Assembly: GCA_917880885.1 (NCBI GenBank)
Contig: OU862918.1
Location: 28,295,988-28,359,987 of the forward strand
From: Limnephilus marmoratus
Taxonomy: Eukaryota; Arthropoda; Insecta; Trichoptera; Limnephilidae
Direction: 5' to 3'
Length of the DNA: 64,000 bases
Part shown: positions 22,655 to 33,894 of the stretch, piece by piece
Numbering within the stretch: position 1 is the stretch's first letter
Layout: each line of letters opens with the position of its first letter
Notes under the pieces: model-generated
What the model saw: the letters and a program-made list of their open reading frames with translations, nothing else
Told to the model about the DNA's origin: nothing
Databases searched by the model: none
Position numbers and translations under genes: made by a program

Positions 22655-23047
22655 TTTTTTTTTACATTAGCTCCACTCGGGAGACTCTGAGGATAATGTC
22701 ATCTTTGAGGATGCTATGAGGAGGGAAAGGATGTTTAGGGAAAGAAGTTGTAGGAATGAAAAAAAGTATGAGCGGTAGGTAAGAATCCGGCTGTCAAAGT
22801 GTCCAGGAGTGATGGACGTATCTATCCGTCCCACTGCGGTAAAGGAGACGGGTCGAGAGAGTCCGGCTGGAGAGGTAAAAACTCCAAACCAGTCTCTTTC
22901 TTTCCGGCCCGCTACGCAGGCAAACGGGCAAACGCATACACCGCCAAGACCTAGACATACCTTACCCCACAAACATAGCGAACTACTTAGGGTGGCCTAT
23001 GGAAGGGGTCCTAGTTGTCCAATAAATGGTTCCCGAGGGCGCCTACC
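22655..23047 (-). mobile_element. SINE-C element, copy 1 (minus strand)
   Basis: Reading the minus strand, this copy runs from GGTAGGCGCC (23047) to GTGGAGCTAATGTAAAAAA (22655). It is colinear with the copies at 36891 and 37358. Its 3' tail ends with the same GTGGAGYTAATGT followed by A that terminates LINE-C. No coding sequence; the head shows no clear tRNA boxes. Confidence 0.75.
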
Positions 23048-23258
23048 AAATAGAAAACTAATGCCAATATTGCTCAACCCTGTTTTAAACATGTATTATG
23101 GGTCTTATAACAGGAGATAATTAGGTACCATAAATTAACCAAGTTAGATAAACATCAAAATACACAGGTTACAATTAAAAAAAATAATAATACGACTAGG
23201 TAAATTAATTTTTTTAAATTTCCGGGTGCGAAGAAGAATCACCAAATATTAAATACTA

Positions 23259-23322
23259 ACAAATCACTTAGCTGATCGAAGGCTCAGATTGATCGATTGA
23301 AATGTTGGGAACAACGGCCGTA
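23259..23322. mobile_element. MITE M2, copy 2 (right end only)
   Basis: AAATCACTTAGCTGATCG through GTTGGGAACAACGGCCGT matches the right third of the 18551 element. The left part is absent. Confidence 0.7.
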
Positions 23323-23639
23323 AGCGACCAAGAGTGCTGAACTATGGTTCATAGTGCTGGGACGTTACGAATAATAACAAAATGTTATTGGATATTTTGA
23401 AAAAGAAATATTCTGAAAGGAATTTTCGGATTAACACCCATAATGTAACTACTAGCTGACTGTTTTAATCTTCCACATGCCAAAATGCCAAACAAATAGT
23501 GTTACCTAATACTTAACTAGTTCATTGAGAAACCAGCTTTACCTACACCTCGTGCATACTGCTTTCTAACAACGTATGCAGGGACACTGGAGGTCTAGAT
23601 TCTTTCAAAATAAATAAACGTAGCTTAGTTATTTGTTTT

Positions 23640-24020
23640 TGGGGTGTTATGCCGTGTTGCGCTACCTCCTCCTTTAGTCCTGGGAAGACCTAAAACTTAT
23701 AGAGCACGCCTAATTACAGGGGCAATTGAAATTCATAAAAATCCCATTAACATCAATAGAGACGACGGAGCTAAGCTCAATAGTTCTTGGTATCCGGTAA
23801 TTGACGGCTACACCAAAGCTAAATGCAGAAAACCATCTTCAAGTATACTGTAATTCCAGCTCGCAGTGGAATGGAGCTGGCAACACGGTATTGCTTCGAA
23901 GTACTTAAGCACATATTTCACCACTTACATTTACACATCTGCCCTGATGATGGACACTGTAACGCTGTCCGAAACGTTGGCTAAAGGGGGAGGTAGCGCA
24001 ACACGGCATAATACCCCAAA
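23640..24020 (+). mobile_element. Penelope-like element remnant with inverted terminal segments
   Basis: A short segment at 23640-23676 (GGTGTTATGCCGTGTTGCGC...) recurs inverted at about 23983-24017. Between them is a coding scrap and then a hammerhead-like core (CTGATGA 23944-23950, GAAAC 23971-23975). The same termini make up the snap-back repeat at 102-315. Penelope-like elements commonly have partly inverted terminal repeats, and hammerhead motifs have been reported in their terminal repeats, which fits. Confidence 0.7.
23692..23853 (+). pseudogene. Penelope-like C-terminal coding fragment
   Basis: The translation reads ...ARLITGAIEIHKNPININRDDGAKLNSSW..., a pattern (EAIEI-K-P-N-NRDxGxxLSxxWxPV) that I recognise from the C-terminal end of Penelope-like reverse transcriptase/GIY-YIG ORFs. 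Only about 50 residues remain; the reverse transcriptase is missing. The reading frame beginning at 23644 includes terminal-repeat sequence and is not a true start. Confidence 0.6.
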
Positions 24021-24171
24021 AAAATAACAATACTTTTGGCCGTGAAAATCTAAAATCATGTCCAAATGTAGCTTCGTTTAATAAAAAAAATAGAATCTTG
24101 CGAGAGCATTGAAGGAGTAACCATCTGTTACTTATACCAGGGCGGGTAAGTGGTGGATAACCTCCACACCT

Positions 24172-24353
24172 CGTTCCAACTTTTCGAGTGGTCAATCTGA
24201 GTCTCCGATCGGCCGAGTGATTATTTAGGGACGCTCGTTTCGCCTGTTGGTCGGAGAGTTGCGTTGGGAAGAGCGCATTTTGTGCATTTGAGGTGTGTTG
24301 AGCCAAAATTTCGGCTGAACAGTTAATCAGCAGGATTTGAAATAACGGCCGTG
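24172..24353. mobile_element. MITE M2, copy 3 (inverted)
   Basis: Reverse-complement copy of the 18551 element, nearly full length but with degraded ends (TCGTTCCAAC at left, AACGGCCGTGA at right). It lies about 150 bp from the Penelope-like remnant. Confidence 0.7.
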
Positions 24354-24514
24354 AGACTGTGTTTTTAGGTTATGTAGGAATACAAAAAATAACTATTTTG
24401 GCTGATGCGAAGGTAATTTAACTCATTATGGTTAGCAACGGGAAGGAATGTCAGGGCAAAAATGGAAAAATTTTATAAAAAGCGCTGGACGAAGATTTTT
24501 GGAAGTCCTAGGTA

Positions 24515-25068
24515 CTTTTAGGGGAGGCGTCTACTAATATCTATAGGAATTTCAAAAAACTGAAAAAATCGAACTAATTTCTATGAGAACCAAAGTGTTG
24601 ACGAATATCTACAGCTCAAACTGTTGACTAATATCTATGAGAACCAAAGTGTTGACGAATATCTACAGCTCAAACTGCTAAGTAATATCTATGAGAACCA
24701 AAGTGTTGACGAATATCTACTGCACTGGCAGAGGTAGGATTTGCAATTATGTATAGCATATTGAAATAACGTAATATTGCGTATGCAGTTTAAAAAACTT
24801 AATTTATGTAAGTATGTATGTAAAAATCCCTAATATCGGACTATTGGACACATTTAGCTGATTAGTCCAACCTACGCTCTGTAGATATTAGTCCAACCTA
24901 CGCTCTGTAGATATTAGTCAACACTGGTACCGTCATAGATATTCGTCCGATCTTAGATCTGTAGAGATTAGTCAACACTCTGAAGTTCGTAGATATTAGT
25001 TTAACATATGAGCTGGATATTCGTCCGACATACAGGCTGTAGATATTAGTATCTGGAGTCCTTTTAGG
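24515..25068. mobile_element. Unclassified element with terminal AATATCTA arrays, copy 1, with 8-bp TSD
   Basis: The element is 24523-25060 (538 bp), flanked by the perfect duplication CTTTTAGG (24515-24522 and 25061-25068). The left end (GGAGGCGTCTACTAATATC) carries about six AATATCTA-type motifs spaced alternately about 26 and 28 bp (54-bp double unit). The right end carries about eight in reverse complement (TAGATATTA or TAGATATTC). Motifs alternate TAATATCTA and GAATATCTA. The middle is about 150 bp of unique AT-rich sequence. No coding sequence. An 8-bp duplication suggests hAT, P or Merlin mobilisation, but the termini do not match the usual hAT start. Confidence 0.8.
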
Positions 25069-25439
25069 TGATTGTACGGTGTGGAGTGTACAGGCGAACA
25101 CAGCATTCTTGGAAACGAAACTGGTGGGAGACAGCAGGAGATTGGCAGGAGCGGAGACTTTCCTGGAGGTGGCCAGGACATTCCAGGTTGAAGCGACGAT
25201 GATGATGACGGTTGCAGTGAACTGCTAAGAAAAAAGTAAGTATGGTACAGCATTTACGGTTTTGATCCGGACTGAATTTTATATGACAGTTGTCTGACTT
25301 TTAAAAACATTCAAAATTAATAAAAAAACAAATGATTTACAAAAATAACAAAAAAAAAACCAATAACAATTGCATTTGATGATAAAATGACGTCAAAGAG
25401 TAGGTATACTATCAAAAAAGCTCTGATGGATATAATAGT

Positions 25440-25830
25440 AAATAAAAATTGTTATTAGTCTCGATGGGTGCAATACTATTTCTAAGCGGAACTCCTTCAT
25501 TTATCGTGCATCACATATTTTCAACACACAATTTAATACTTATTTACAATTTAAAAAAAAATTTAAGTCGTATATAATTCCTCGATCTGTAAGTTTTAAT
25601 AATTTTAATTATTTCATCAAGTTTTTGCCATAGAAATTTACGTTGAATTTTTTGATTGAACCTGAATGTATTTTGAAATAGGGGGACCGGATCGAGGAGT
25701 TATATTCGACTTGACTTCGAACTAAAGATGTAGGTACCTATAAAAAATTTCAAGTTTGAGATATTCCAAAAGTTTCTGAAATTTCAAGAGTAAAGTAAAA
25801 CTTAAAGTTTGCTGTACAATATCTACTCTC
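25440..25830 (-). pseudogene. LINE reverse-transcriptase C-terminal remnant
   Basis: This AT-rich stretch is colinear with 49577-49850 in the intact LINE at 49129 (shared blocks include CGAGGAGTTATATTCGACTTG). It covers the region after the reverse transcriptase and is broken by many indels. No usable frame remains. Confidence 0.7.
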
Positions 25831-28662
25831 AGGGTTTTTTTAAGATATTAAAGTATTTTTGTTTTTATTTTTTAGGGTTAAAATTACAGACAGACTAAGA
25901 GAAAGAGAAAGAGAAATACTTATTTCTAATTGGTGCTATTATTCTTATATTTTCAATCCATTTTTTGTATCAGTTGTAAATCAATTTAAGACAAAAATAA
26001 GAGAAATATATATCTTCCTGCCTCCGGATGTAGTCCATGATTCCATGATTGAAGTTCCGCTTCTCCGGGCACTTCTTCTTCGTCAGACAAAATAACCTTG
26101 TTTCCTCTCCAGCCGGTTCCTCTTAAAACACAACCTTGATTCCTCTCTTACTGTTCGCGAGTTTTTGTTACTTCAGAAAACAAATTTAATTATTATGTTC
26201 TTTAACATAACAAATTACGTAAAGGAATGGCTATACAAATTTCATATCGCCAGACCTCATCACAACTTTGTAAGAGAGGTTTTGTGATTCACGTTAAAAA
26301 ACATTCTGTTTCATGATTGGGTTTACCTCAGGCCGGATTCGAAACAGTTTTCTGCAGAAAACATCAACTACCTACCACGTAGATTGTGCTTAACCCAGAT
26401 TCTAGTTAAGTTGAGGGAGTGTTGGTGAAAGCGGCTATGGGGGAGGCATCATTGTGCCGCGCGTCGGTACAGCCTTCTGAACCATTAATCAGGCGAGTGC
26501 CTCCCCGACCCCCATCCCTCAATGAAACCAACCAAACCTCAGACCGGCAGGCTTCGTACCACGTAGATGAAATGTTTCAGGTACATAAACACAGTACATT
26601 TTTTATGCACAGATAGTGTAGTCGTCAGCGGTAGTTTTGAATTGAGGCTTGGCAGTCGTGTGTTCATAATAAGTGAATAATGAATATCTGACGCAAAGGT
26701 GAAAGTAATAAAAAGTCGGGGACGCCTGTGGAAGACACGGCATAATTAATTAACCCCCCAGACTAATTTGTTCGATTTTCGGAACAACTCATAAACGTCT
26801 CACAGAATTCGTCACGCCTCTCTTACTATCGTGGTGAGCACAATGATAAAAATGGTCTTAGAAAGAGAAGACACTAAGCTTTATATTCCAATCTAAACGT
26901 AAACCACAAAATAAGTAAATGTACAAATTTATGAAAACGAATTTTTGGATCACAATTTGAAAAAAAAAAAAACTTTGGGAATTTTTGATTATTTTTTTTA
27001 AATGGGATAAAAAATTGAAGTGACAATAACGTTTATAATAAATTTGTCTAAAAATATGTATGTGTTTTTATTAATCAGTAATTAATTAGTTATCAGTAAT
27101 TTTAGTTTGAAAAAAAGTAGGGTGAGCCATTCTTAAAACTTTTTTATGTTGAATGCAAAATTTTTAAATCTACTTCAAAAATGATGTTTATTTCAATTTA
27201 TAAAATTTGAAAGCGTATTTTATTCAAAAACAGATTTTAGTTTTCGGATATGTTTAGAAATATTCTGTTTATTTTATTTTACTGCAAAGCGGAAATATTT
27301 TGCCTCTCTAACAAAATATGGTCGAGGCCTGAGGATACCTACATTCTGCCATGATGGCCAGTTAAATAGTTAGTTCAGTATTTTCCACAGTCAAAAGCCA
27401 CAAATAAAACATTGTATCGCTTCACAAGACTATTTACATAAATTTTATTTTAATGAGTGCTGGATAAAGCGTCCGAGATGGCAATTCCGCTGAGATAGGG
27501 CATCCAGCTATAACGATGTCTGCATCAACCGTCATTGTAATCGATCCCGTTTAAGTTTAACGCTTTTGTTCCTACGAACACTCTCGATTCAAGTTTTTTT
27601 AAACATATAACTAACTAACACGCCATACATTCGAAAGGGTTGGCAGAGAGTGTGAGACCCCATACAACTCTGTCTCAATGAACTCAAAATAACAATGAAG
27701 GAAACACATAAGAGAACTGCTAGTTACGCTAACTTGTATTTGAATCAGCAATTTATAGTTGTACAGATTTTTCAGACCATTATTTTACTTTCTGCTGCAT
27801 AAGAAGTTATCGATTGTTGCTCTATTCTACTTTAGATTTAACGGTCAGCAAATGCTGACTGGGCTCCACCCTGTTGGTCCTCTCTGGCCCCCGGCCTGAG
27901 GGTGCCCCGGAACTCGTGCCCACGGACAGGGCTCCACACAGGAGGTTCCGATAGTAAAATAATCGGAACCATAACCGGAAAATAACAGGAATCGGAAATT
28001 CATTTTTTAAATCAAATTTTCCATAAGGCCCCATACTCGGTGAGGTCCCCGGCTACCTACCAAATGATACACATTGAGGATGCAAGACTTGGAAAAGAAT
28101 AATTCTCGTTTTTAATAAAGCGAAAAATGTTTCTTGTACAATCTTGGAGGACTTAGCTAGCATTAGACTGAACTCGCTATGCCTGGGTTGGATCTGAAGC
28201 ATTTCTCCAGTCGGCTGCTAGACAGTTAAACTGATATTTTTAAAGCCTTCCGTTTTAAACAATAAGTACTGAAAGATTTCCATTTAAGAAAATATATTGT
28301 TGGGTTTCTGACTTTCCTAAAAACGAACATCGAAAGCATTTCTGGTTTGCCCTCCGACTTAGAAAATTATTCGCCTGCTGCGCTTTTTCTATGCATTTGT
28401 GAATGTAATCATTCATATTCAACTCCCTTCTCCTGGGAATACCAGGTTAAGAATTTCGCCTGCGGCGCTTTTCTTTATCTCCAAGTTAGTTTACCTACCC
28501 TATTTGGGGACGTCGTAGTTCCACAGGTTCCTAGATTATTGATAAAATGGGAATAATTTGCGGCATTCGAAAATATACCTATTAAATATTTTTATATCTC
28601 TTTTGGTAACTAGCTGCACATTTAAAAATATGTATATATTTATTTTTTATTTGATCTTTCCA
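25831..28662. other. No gene seen
   Basis: AT-rich sequence with short unconvincing frames. A GC-rich patch at about 27865-27945 and GGTTCCGAT/ATCGGAACC flanking a short spacer (27943-27970) are the only irregularities. Confidence 0.4.
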
Positions 28663-29131
28663 AAAACCCTTCACTCTGTGCAAAAACGGGCGGTCCGTTC
28701 GATAGATTCTCCCATCTTAACAGACGGACTGCAATCTTTAGAGCACAGGCGTCAGATGGGAATGCTGTCCTTGTTCTACCGGTATTACAATGGAAGATGC
28801 TCCGAGGAACTAGCGTCATTGATCCCCTCGGCACCGGTGCATAGTCGGGAAACACGCCAAACACGCGCCCAACATTTGTACACGGTTGACATTTGAGTCA
28901 CACATTGGTCGTTTCTTCGACTCGTTCTTATGTTCAACGGCTCGGCTGTGGAACGATTTGCCGGCCTCTGTGTTTCCTCCCTCCTACAACATAGGTCTCT
29001 TCAAGACCCGTGTTCACTCCTTCCTTTCCTCAAAAAGACCCTCCACACAGCATCTTCAAAGATGACATGGGCCCTGAGGGAAGTTATTTTGCTCAGGGCC
29101 TCCTGTGTGGAGTTAATGTAAAAAAAAAAAA
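28663..29131 (+). pseudogene. LINE-C 3' fragment, copy 1 (C-terminus and 3' tail)
   Basis: The start matches the LINE-C copy at 46745. The translation SVQKRAVRSID...LEHRRQMGMLSLFYRYYNG...RLWNDLPASVFPPSYN is the C-terminal part of a Jockey/CR1-type reverse transcriptase ORF. A frameshift near 28893 breaks it. The 3'UTR, from CTCCACACAG to CTGTGTGGAG with an inner GGGCCCTGAGGG hairpin, ends in TTAATGT and a run of A. Confidence 0.85.
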
Positions 29132-29550
29132 TGCCAAATATATTTTTATACCACAATTTAAAATAATAATAACGATTTTGAAGCTAAAAATAATTTTTTT
29201 AACTTCTAAAGACTCATGTCTCCAAATCACGGCGAGGATTCAGAGCACATTGCTTGCATGAATCTCTTCAATCAAATTAAAGAAACATTTCATGAAGTTA
29301 AAATAAAGAAAGTAAATTTTAAAAAAGAAACTAAAGTTAAATTAAAGAAACTAATGTTAAATTAAAGCTACCGATACTCTTATGTGATTTTTTGCGAGAC
29401 TCTTTTGTGTAAATATCACTTTCAAAATAGACTCCCCCCCCCCCCAAGTTTCATTTTTTCTTTTCAAATTGTGATCCAAAAATTTGGTTTCATAAAGGTG
29501 TACATTTACTTCTTTTGGTTATGTTTGCTGACCGCCTTTTGAGTCTCCTT

Positions 29551-29706
29551 TAGTTCCCAATCCTACTGATCAACCGTTGAGCCGAATCTTTGGCTCAACA
29601 CTCCTCAAATGCCCAAATAAGCTCTTCCCAACGCAACTTTCCGAATGAACAAATCACTGATCGGAGACTAAGATTGATCGATCAAAAAGTTGGGAACAAC
29701 GGCCAT
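29551..29706. mobile_element. MITE M2, copy 4
   Basis: TTCCCAATCCTACTGATCAAC through TTGGGAACAACGGCC matches the 18551 element throughout; the leftmost bases are degraded. A run of 13 C lies just upstream at about 29436-29448. Confidence 0.75.
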
Positions 29707-30444
29707 TAGATCCGCGCCTGTTCTCCTCAATGTTATTGTATTCTACCATGATCTTCAATTCAAGAATTTTACGCCTTAGATCTCTCCAATTAAGCATAAT
29801 TCTGTGTGTTTTTACAACAAAAACAGAAAGAGTGATTTAAATCTTGAAAAAAATAACATCAAAGCGATATGTCAAAGGGTTCTTTTTAACGACAAATTTC
29901 GTGAATCACACCATCTATTTGACAATCTAGGATGATCTAAGGAGAAAACACAAACGAGATTTCCTTTGCTTACTTAGCCTGTCAGGCTTTTTATGATAAT
30001 AATAAAATTTAAAAATTTTTTTTTTGATCCCGAGCTGATTGGGTGATTAAATTATGATTGAAATCAGAAATCAATAAAGGTTAACATAATACAAAATTTG
30101 TTATGATTTTGTTCTTGCATATACCATTGTACCAACACACAGATCTAAAAAGACGTATAGGTAAAGCAGCGAGATTTGACTCCTATAAACAAACCATTGA
30201 AGGTACTCGTGTTTGTGCATTGGCAAACGCTTTCACTGGCGAGGGACACCAATATTTCAGCTTACTTATTATGACTGTCAGTAGTTGTCAGTTTTTCTGC
30301 TACATTTTGTTTATTTTATCATTTCGTTTCGTTTATTCATTGGTCAAAGTATACCGCTATGGTTAATACCGTTATGGTAGAGACAATGCAAGATGTTATG
30401 TTACCGTGTCTTATGTAGACAGTTATGGGGTGAATGTGTTTTTG
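29707..30444. other. No gene seen
   Basis: AT-rich, no recognisable feature. A reading frame at 30103-30366 has no family signature and may be chance. Confidence 0.35.
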
Positions 30445-30688
30445 AATTGAAAACTTCTTTAGCGCTGTTGTGATTTGAAACTCGATGAAACTAAAAATAA
30501 CGATTCAAAAAGAGACAAACACGTACATATATATGATTTAGCCTGCGAGAGAATGATATAGAATAATCGGTCTTTGTGCGGTGCTACTTAACCCATCGGT
30601 CTCCCTTTGCGGTGCTTCCCACTCTAGTCTACTTTGGTGTAAGAAGGTTTAACTTTTACCGCTTGTGAATTGCACAGTTTTGATTTTT
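30445..30688 (+). repeat. Dispersed repeat R5, copy 1
   Basis: Defined by four copies in the window. Shared blocks in order: GAAAACTTCTTTAGC, GTTGTGATTTGAAACTCGATG, AGAGACAAACAC, GATTTAGCCTGCGAGAGAATG, ATAATCGGTC, GCGGTGCTTC, and TTGTGAATTGCAC. Other copies: 47861-48090, 48094-48285 (both +) and 57957-58092 (-). Unclassified; no coding. Confidence 0.75.
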
Positions 30689-31349
30689 TGTTGTTTGGTT
30701 TTAAAGAAAACAATTTTAAAAATAAATCACCGGATACCAAAATTTCATCTTTTACTCCAAATAATGTCAGCAATCACTGATTAAAGTACGTCAAGTACGT
30801 CCCTTAATACCCAGTACAGAACTTACTAACAGAACTTATTTAAAAATACAAGAAAAACGCATATTTTGTAAAAAATAATGCCTTAATCTGAATTCCAAAT
30901 TTTGTACTCGGCATCAACTTAACTATGTACTTACAAGTTTCCGTAGAGGAAAAACATGTCACCTATATAGAACCTCCTAATTTTTTCACCCCGAAATTAT
31001 CTACATAAAAAAATATGCAGGCTCTCTCATAACATAAAACAGGGAAGCATAAAAAATGAGGCTGGTTTCATACACCGCACATCCCCTGCAGTTTATTAAC
31101 CGTTTCGATAATATAAATACGTGTCTTATTACATGCCCGGGCGTTTCCCTCGGGGTGTAACGGTCCTAGGGACCTTAACAATAATATTTCAACCCCGACC
31201 CCAACCGTAGAAAGTTTAGCAATTTGTGCGTCTCGGCAGGCCGCCCAGAATCTCGAACCACCCCTCAGGGAGTTGGGATAAGAAAAGTAGAGCATGTGTC
31301 GAAGAAGCTATGCGAGAGAAGCTGTTCTGGTCGATTTTACTAATAATAA

Positions 31350-32110
31350 TTGGCTAATTTATATAGCGCCGTTTTCGTGGAAAATCACCTCAAGGGCGCT
31401 GTACAAATAAATATATAAGAGAATTAATATTACTGGCTTAAACTAAGATTTACAATTACAACTAGTGACTTACATCTAAGACTTATAGCTAGTGACTTAT
31501 GACTAAGACATAATTTCTGACCTAAAACTAGTGACTTAATAACAAACATATTTACAATTAAGATTAGCATCAGAAGAAGTAGGAAGTTTTTACTTAATAT
31601 TACAATTCAAGAACACGGGTACAAAAATGATCTTAATGGGTTAACTGGATTTACGGGAAGATATAGATATTTTTAATAAGTTAAAAAATTAATAGTCGAT
31701 CTTTACCGCAGTAAGGTGATTCATCGCTCAAAATTAAACAGATTGAGGTATTATAATTAACAGATTACATTAAACAGATTGAGGTGTTACAATTATTAGG
31801 CTATAAACAAAGAGAAGAAAAAAACATAAAAAATGGCAAAGTTTAAATAGAATGATGAATTTATGGAAATGAGTATCGGAAAAAGTGAGTTTTCAGTTTG
31901 GAACTAAATTCCGCTGAGTTGGTTATGCATCTCGATTCCATAGGAAGTTTATTCCAAGCTTCAGGGCCGGATACTGCGAATGCACGATCACCAAACTTAG
32001 TGTTCGGATTTCTCTTAGGTTCTTTCAACCTTCCAATTGCAGATGATGTCACTGATCTAAGCGTTGATTGCCTTAGACCTATATTTTCCGGAATGCATAG
32101 TTCAGAGATA
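31350..32110 (-). pseudogene. LINE-D 3' fragment, minus strand
   Basis: On the minus strand the frame reads ISELCIPE...LRSVTSSAIGRLKEPKRNPNTKFGDRAFAVSGPEAWNKLPMESR...FSSKLKTHFFRYSFP, the C-terminus of a non-LTR reverse transcriptase ORF (the FAVSGPxxWNxLP pattern). The stop is at about 31861. The 3'UTR runs on to the GGCGCTATATAAATTAGCCAATT motif and an ATT-rich tail near 31350. Related + copy at 62190-63105. Confidence 0.85.
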
Positions 32111-33180
32111 TAGTTTTAGCTTGTGCCTTATTTCGTGCATTTGGAAATGAGGTAGATTTAAATGATGATTCCATGACGGTTGATCCCTCGTAAGTTCTTC
32201 CAAAGGATTATGGTTCAGTTGATCCCCCGACAGTTGGCCCCCGGCAAACTTATATACAATATGCAACCAGTTTAGGGAAAATACGGTCTTCCGCAGTTGT
32301 ATAATCACAGGGGCAACCCCACTTGTACAAGGTTCTCAGTGGGACGCGACCGTTACAGCTTGCAAGGGAAGAAGTAACGGACAAACATAAAGCTGTAAAA
32401 AAATCCAAAACAACACTCCGTGTGACTCCAGAGGGGAGCTCTGCTTGAGATTTGAATGGAATTGTGACGAATTCTTTAAGAATTGGGGAATTATAATTTG
32501 CAAAGGCAAGACGTAAATCAGAAAATCACTAAACGTAAAACTATTATTGTAAATAATTTGCGAAAAGCATTTAGTTTATGGCTTGTCGTAATAATTTCAA
32601 TATAAACAAATAAACTTGTTTACAAACTACGTTGCAAAGACTGTCCATCACTTTACATAGGTGTGTAAAAATAACAATAATTTTTAGAGTTTGGCAATCA
32701 TCCATTTTAATTTCTTCATAATTATTTTCTATTTCTATTTTCTATATTGTTATTGTTCGTTATATGATTTAGTGATACAAATGCGGATAATTTAACCTTT
32801 TGATAAACTACTTTGGCGGGTTTTATTAATTACATTAAAATACCTTACCTTTTAACACACCTTTTGTCAAAAAAGATTGTGATTCGGCGTTCATTGATAA
32901 AATGGTACTCTTATTAGGGAGATAAATGATTACAAATTTATTAATCACCTAACTAAATATTCAATAAGCAACCCCATTTCTTTAAATTAATGGTTCCTTG
33001 TTTTCTATTACTGGCTAATATAACGAGAATTTTAATTGCTCTTTCCAGAAGTTTCTATCTGGTGTTTACAGTTCTTTCTGTTTTTACAACTTATTGAAAT
33101 AAACGTAAGAACAAGTAAATAAATAAATAAAATTAAGAACAAATAATGCTCTACAGACTTAGAAACGGTGAACGACTTCA
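32111..33180. other. No gene seen
   Basis: AT-rich. A short moderately GC-rich patch at about 32160-32360 has no identifiable origin. Confidence 0.35.
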
Positions 33181-33745
33181 TAGGCAAAGGCTCGTCTATA
33201 AGTGGAGGAGGAGGTTGTGAAACAGGAGTGAAAAGAAGGATCAGAAGATGCCACGAGCAAAACGTAAAAGATATGGAGCGACAGAGGCATAACGAAAACC
33301 ACTAAGATGAGATTCGTCCTTATTTCCACATGGTGAGGAAATTGGATACCTGAGCCAGGGAAAGAAAGTGGATAGACGCCATCGAAATGTGGTGCTGGAG
33401 AAAATGTCAGGATTCCATGTGTCCATTCTGGAAGAGCTAGGAATCAACAACAGGCTTTCAACTACATGCCTACAACGTATTTGAAGATACTTTGCTTGGA
33501 CACGTTGCTCACCGAACTGAGGACTCCAACGTGGAGAAACTCATGGTAACTGACAAAGTGGAAGGCAGTAGAAGCAGAGGAAGGTTACCGATGCGCTGGA
33601 GTGACTAAGTATAGTCCGATACGTCGGTGTCCTTGGCTCTCCAAGCAGCGCAGAACCTCGAGGAGTGGAGGGGCCTTGTCCACCATGGAAATTAGAATGA
33701 GAGTCACGTTCTTCAGCAAAGAGGGACTGACTTAAGAAGAGAAGA
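33181..33745 (+). pseudogene. RTE-type reverse transcriptase C-terminal remnant
   Basis: Scraps in shifting frames read WIDAIEMWCWRKM, ILEELGINNRLSTTCLQRILRYFGHVA, EDSNVEKLMVTDKVEGSRSRGRLPMRWSD and ALQAAQNLEEWRGLV. This is the C-terminal pattern of RTE-type elements (EMWCWRR, LGHVxR, KVEGxRxRGRxPxRWxD). Stops and frameshifts throughout; the palm domain is not present. Clear identity begins near 33369. Confidence 0.8.
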
Positions 33746-33894
33746 ATTGAAATAAATTTTGTGAAAATTTCGAAAACCAGGCAATTTTAACTATAATACA
33801 ACAACTACTGGAACCATAAATGTAATATCAATGAAGATCTCTTGGAACACACTCCTAGCTTTATCAACAATGTTTCTTATTGCGATTGTTATGA

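Noticed and set aside
24523..25060. CRISPR-like spacing of short repeats
   Set aside because: Motifs are 8-9 bp, alternate between two forms, reverse orientation in the second half, and lie inside a unit with an 8-bp target duplication in an animal genome.
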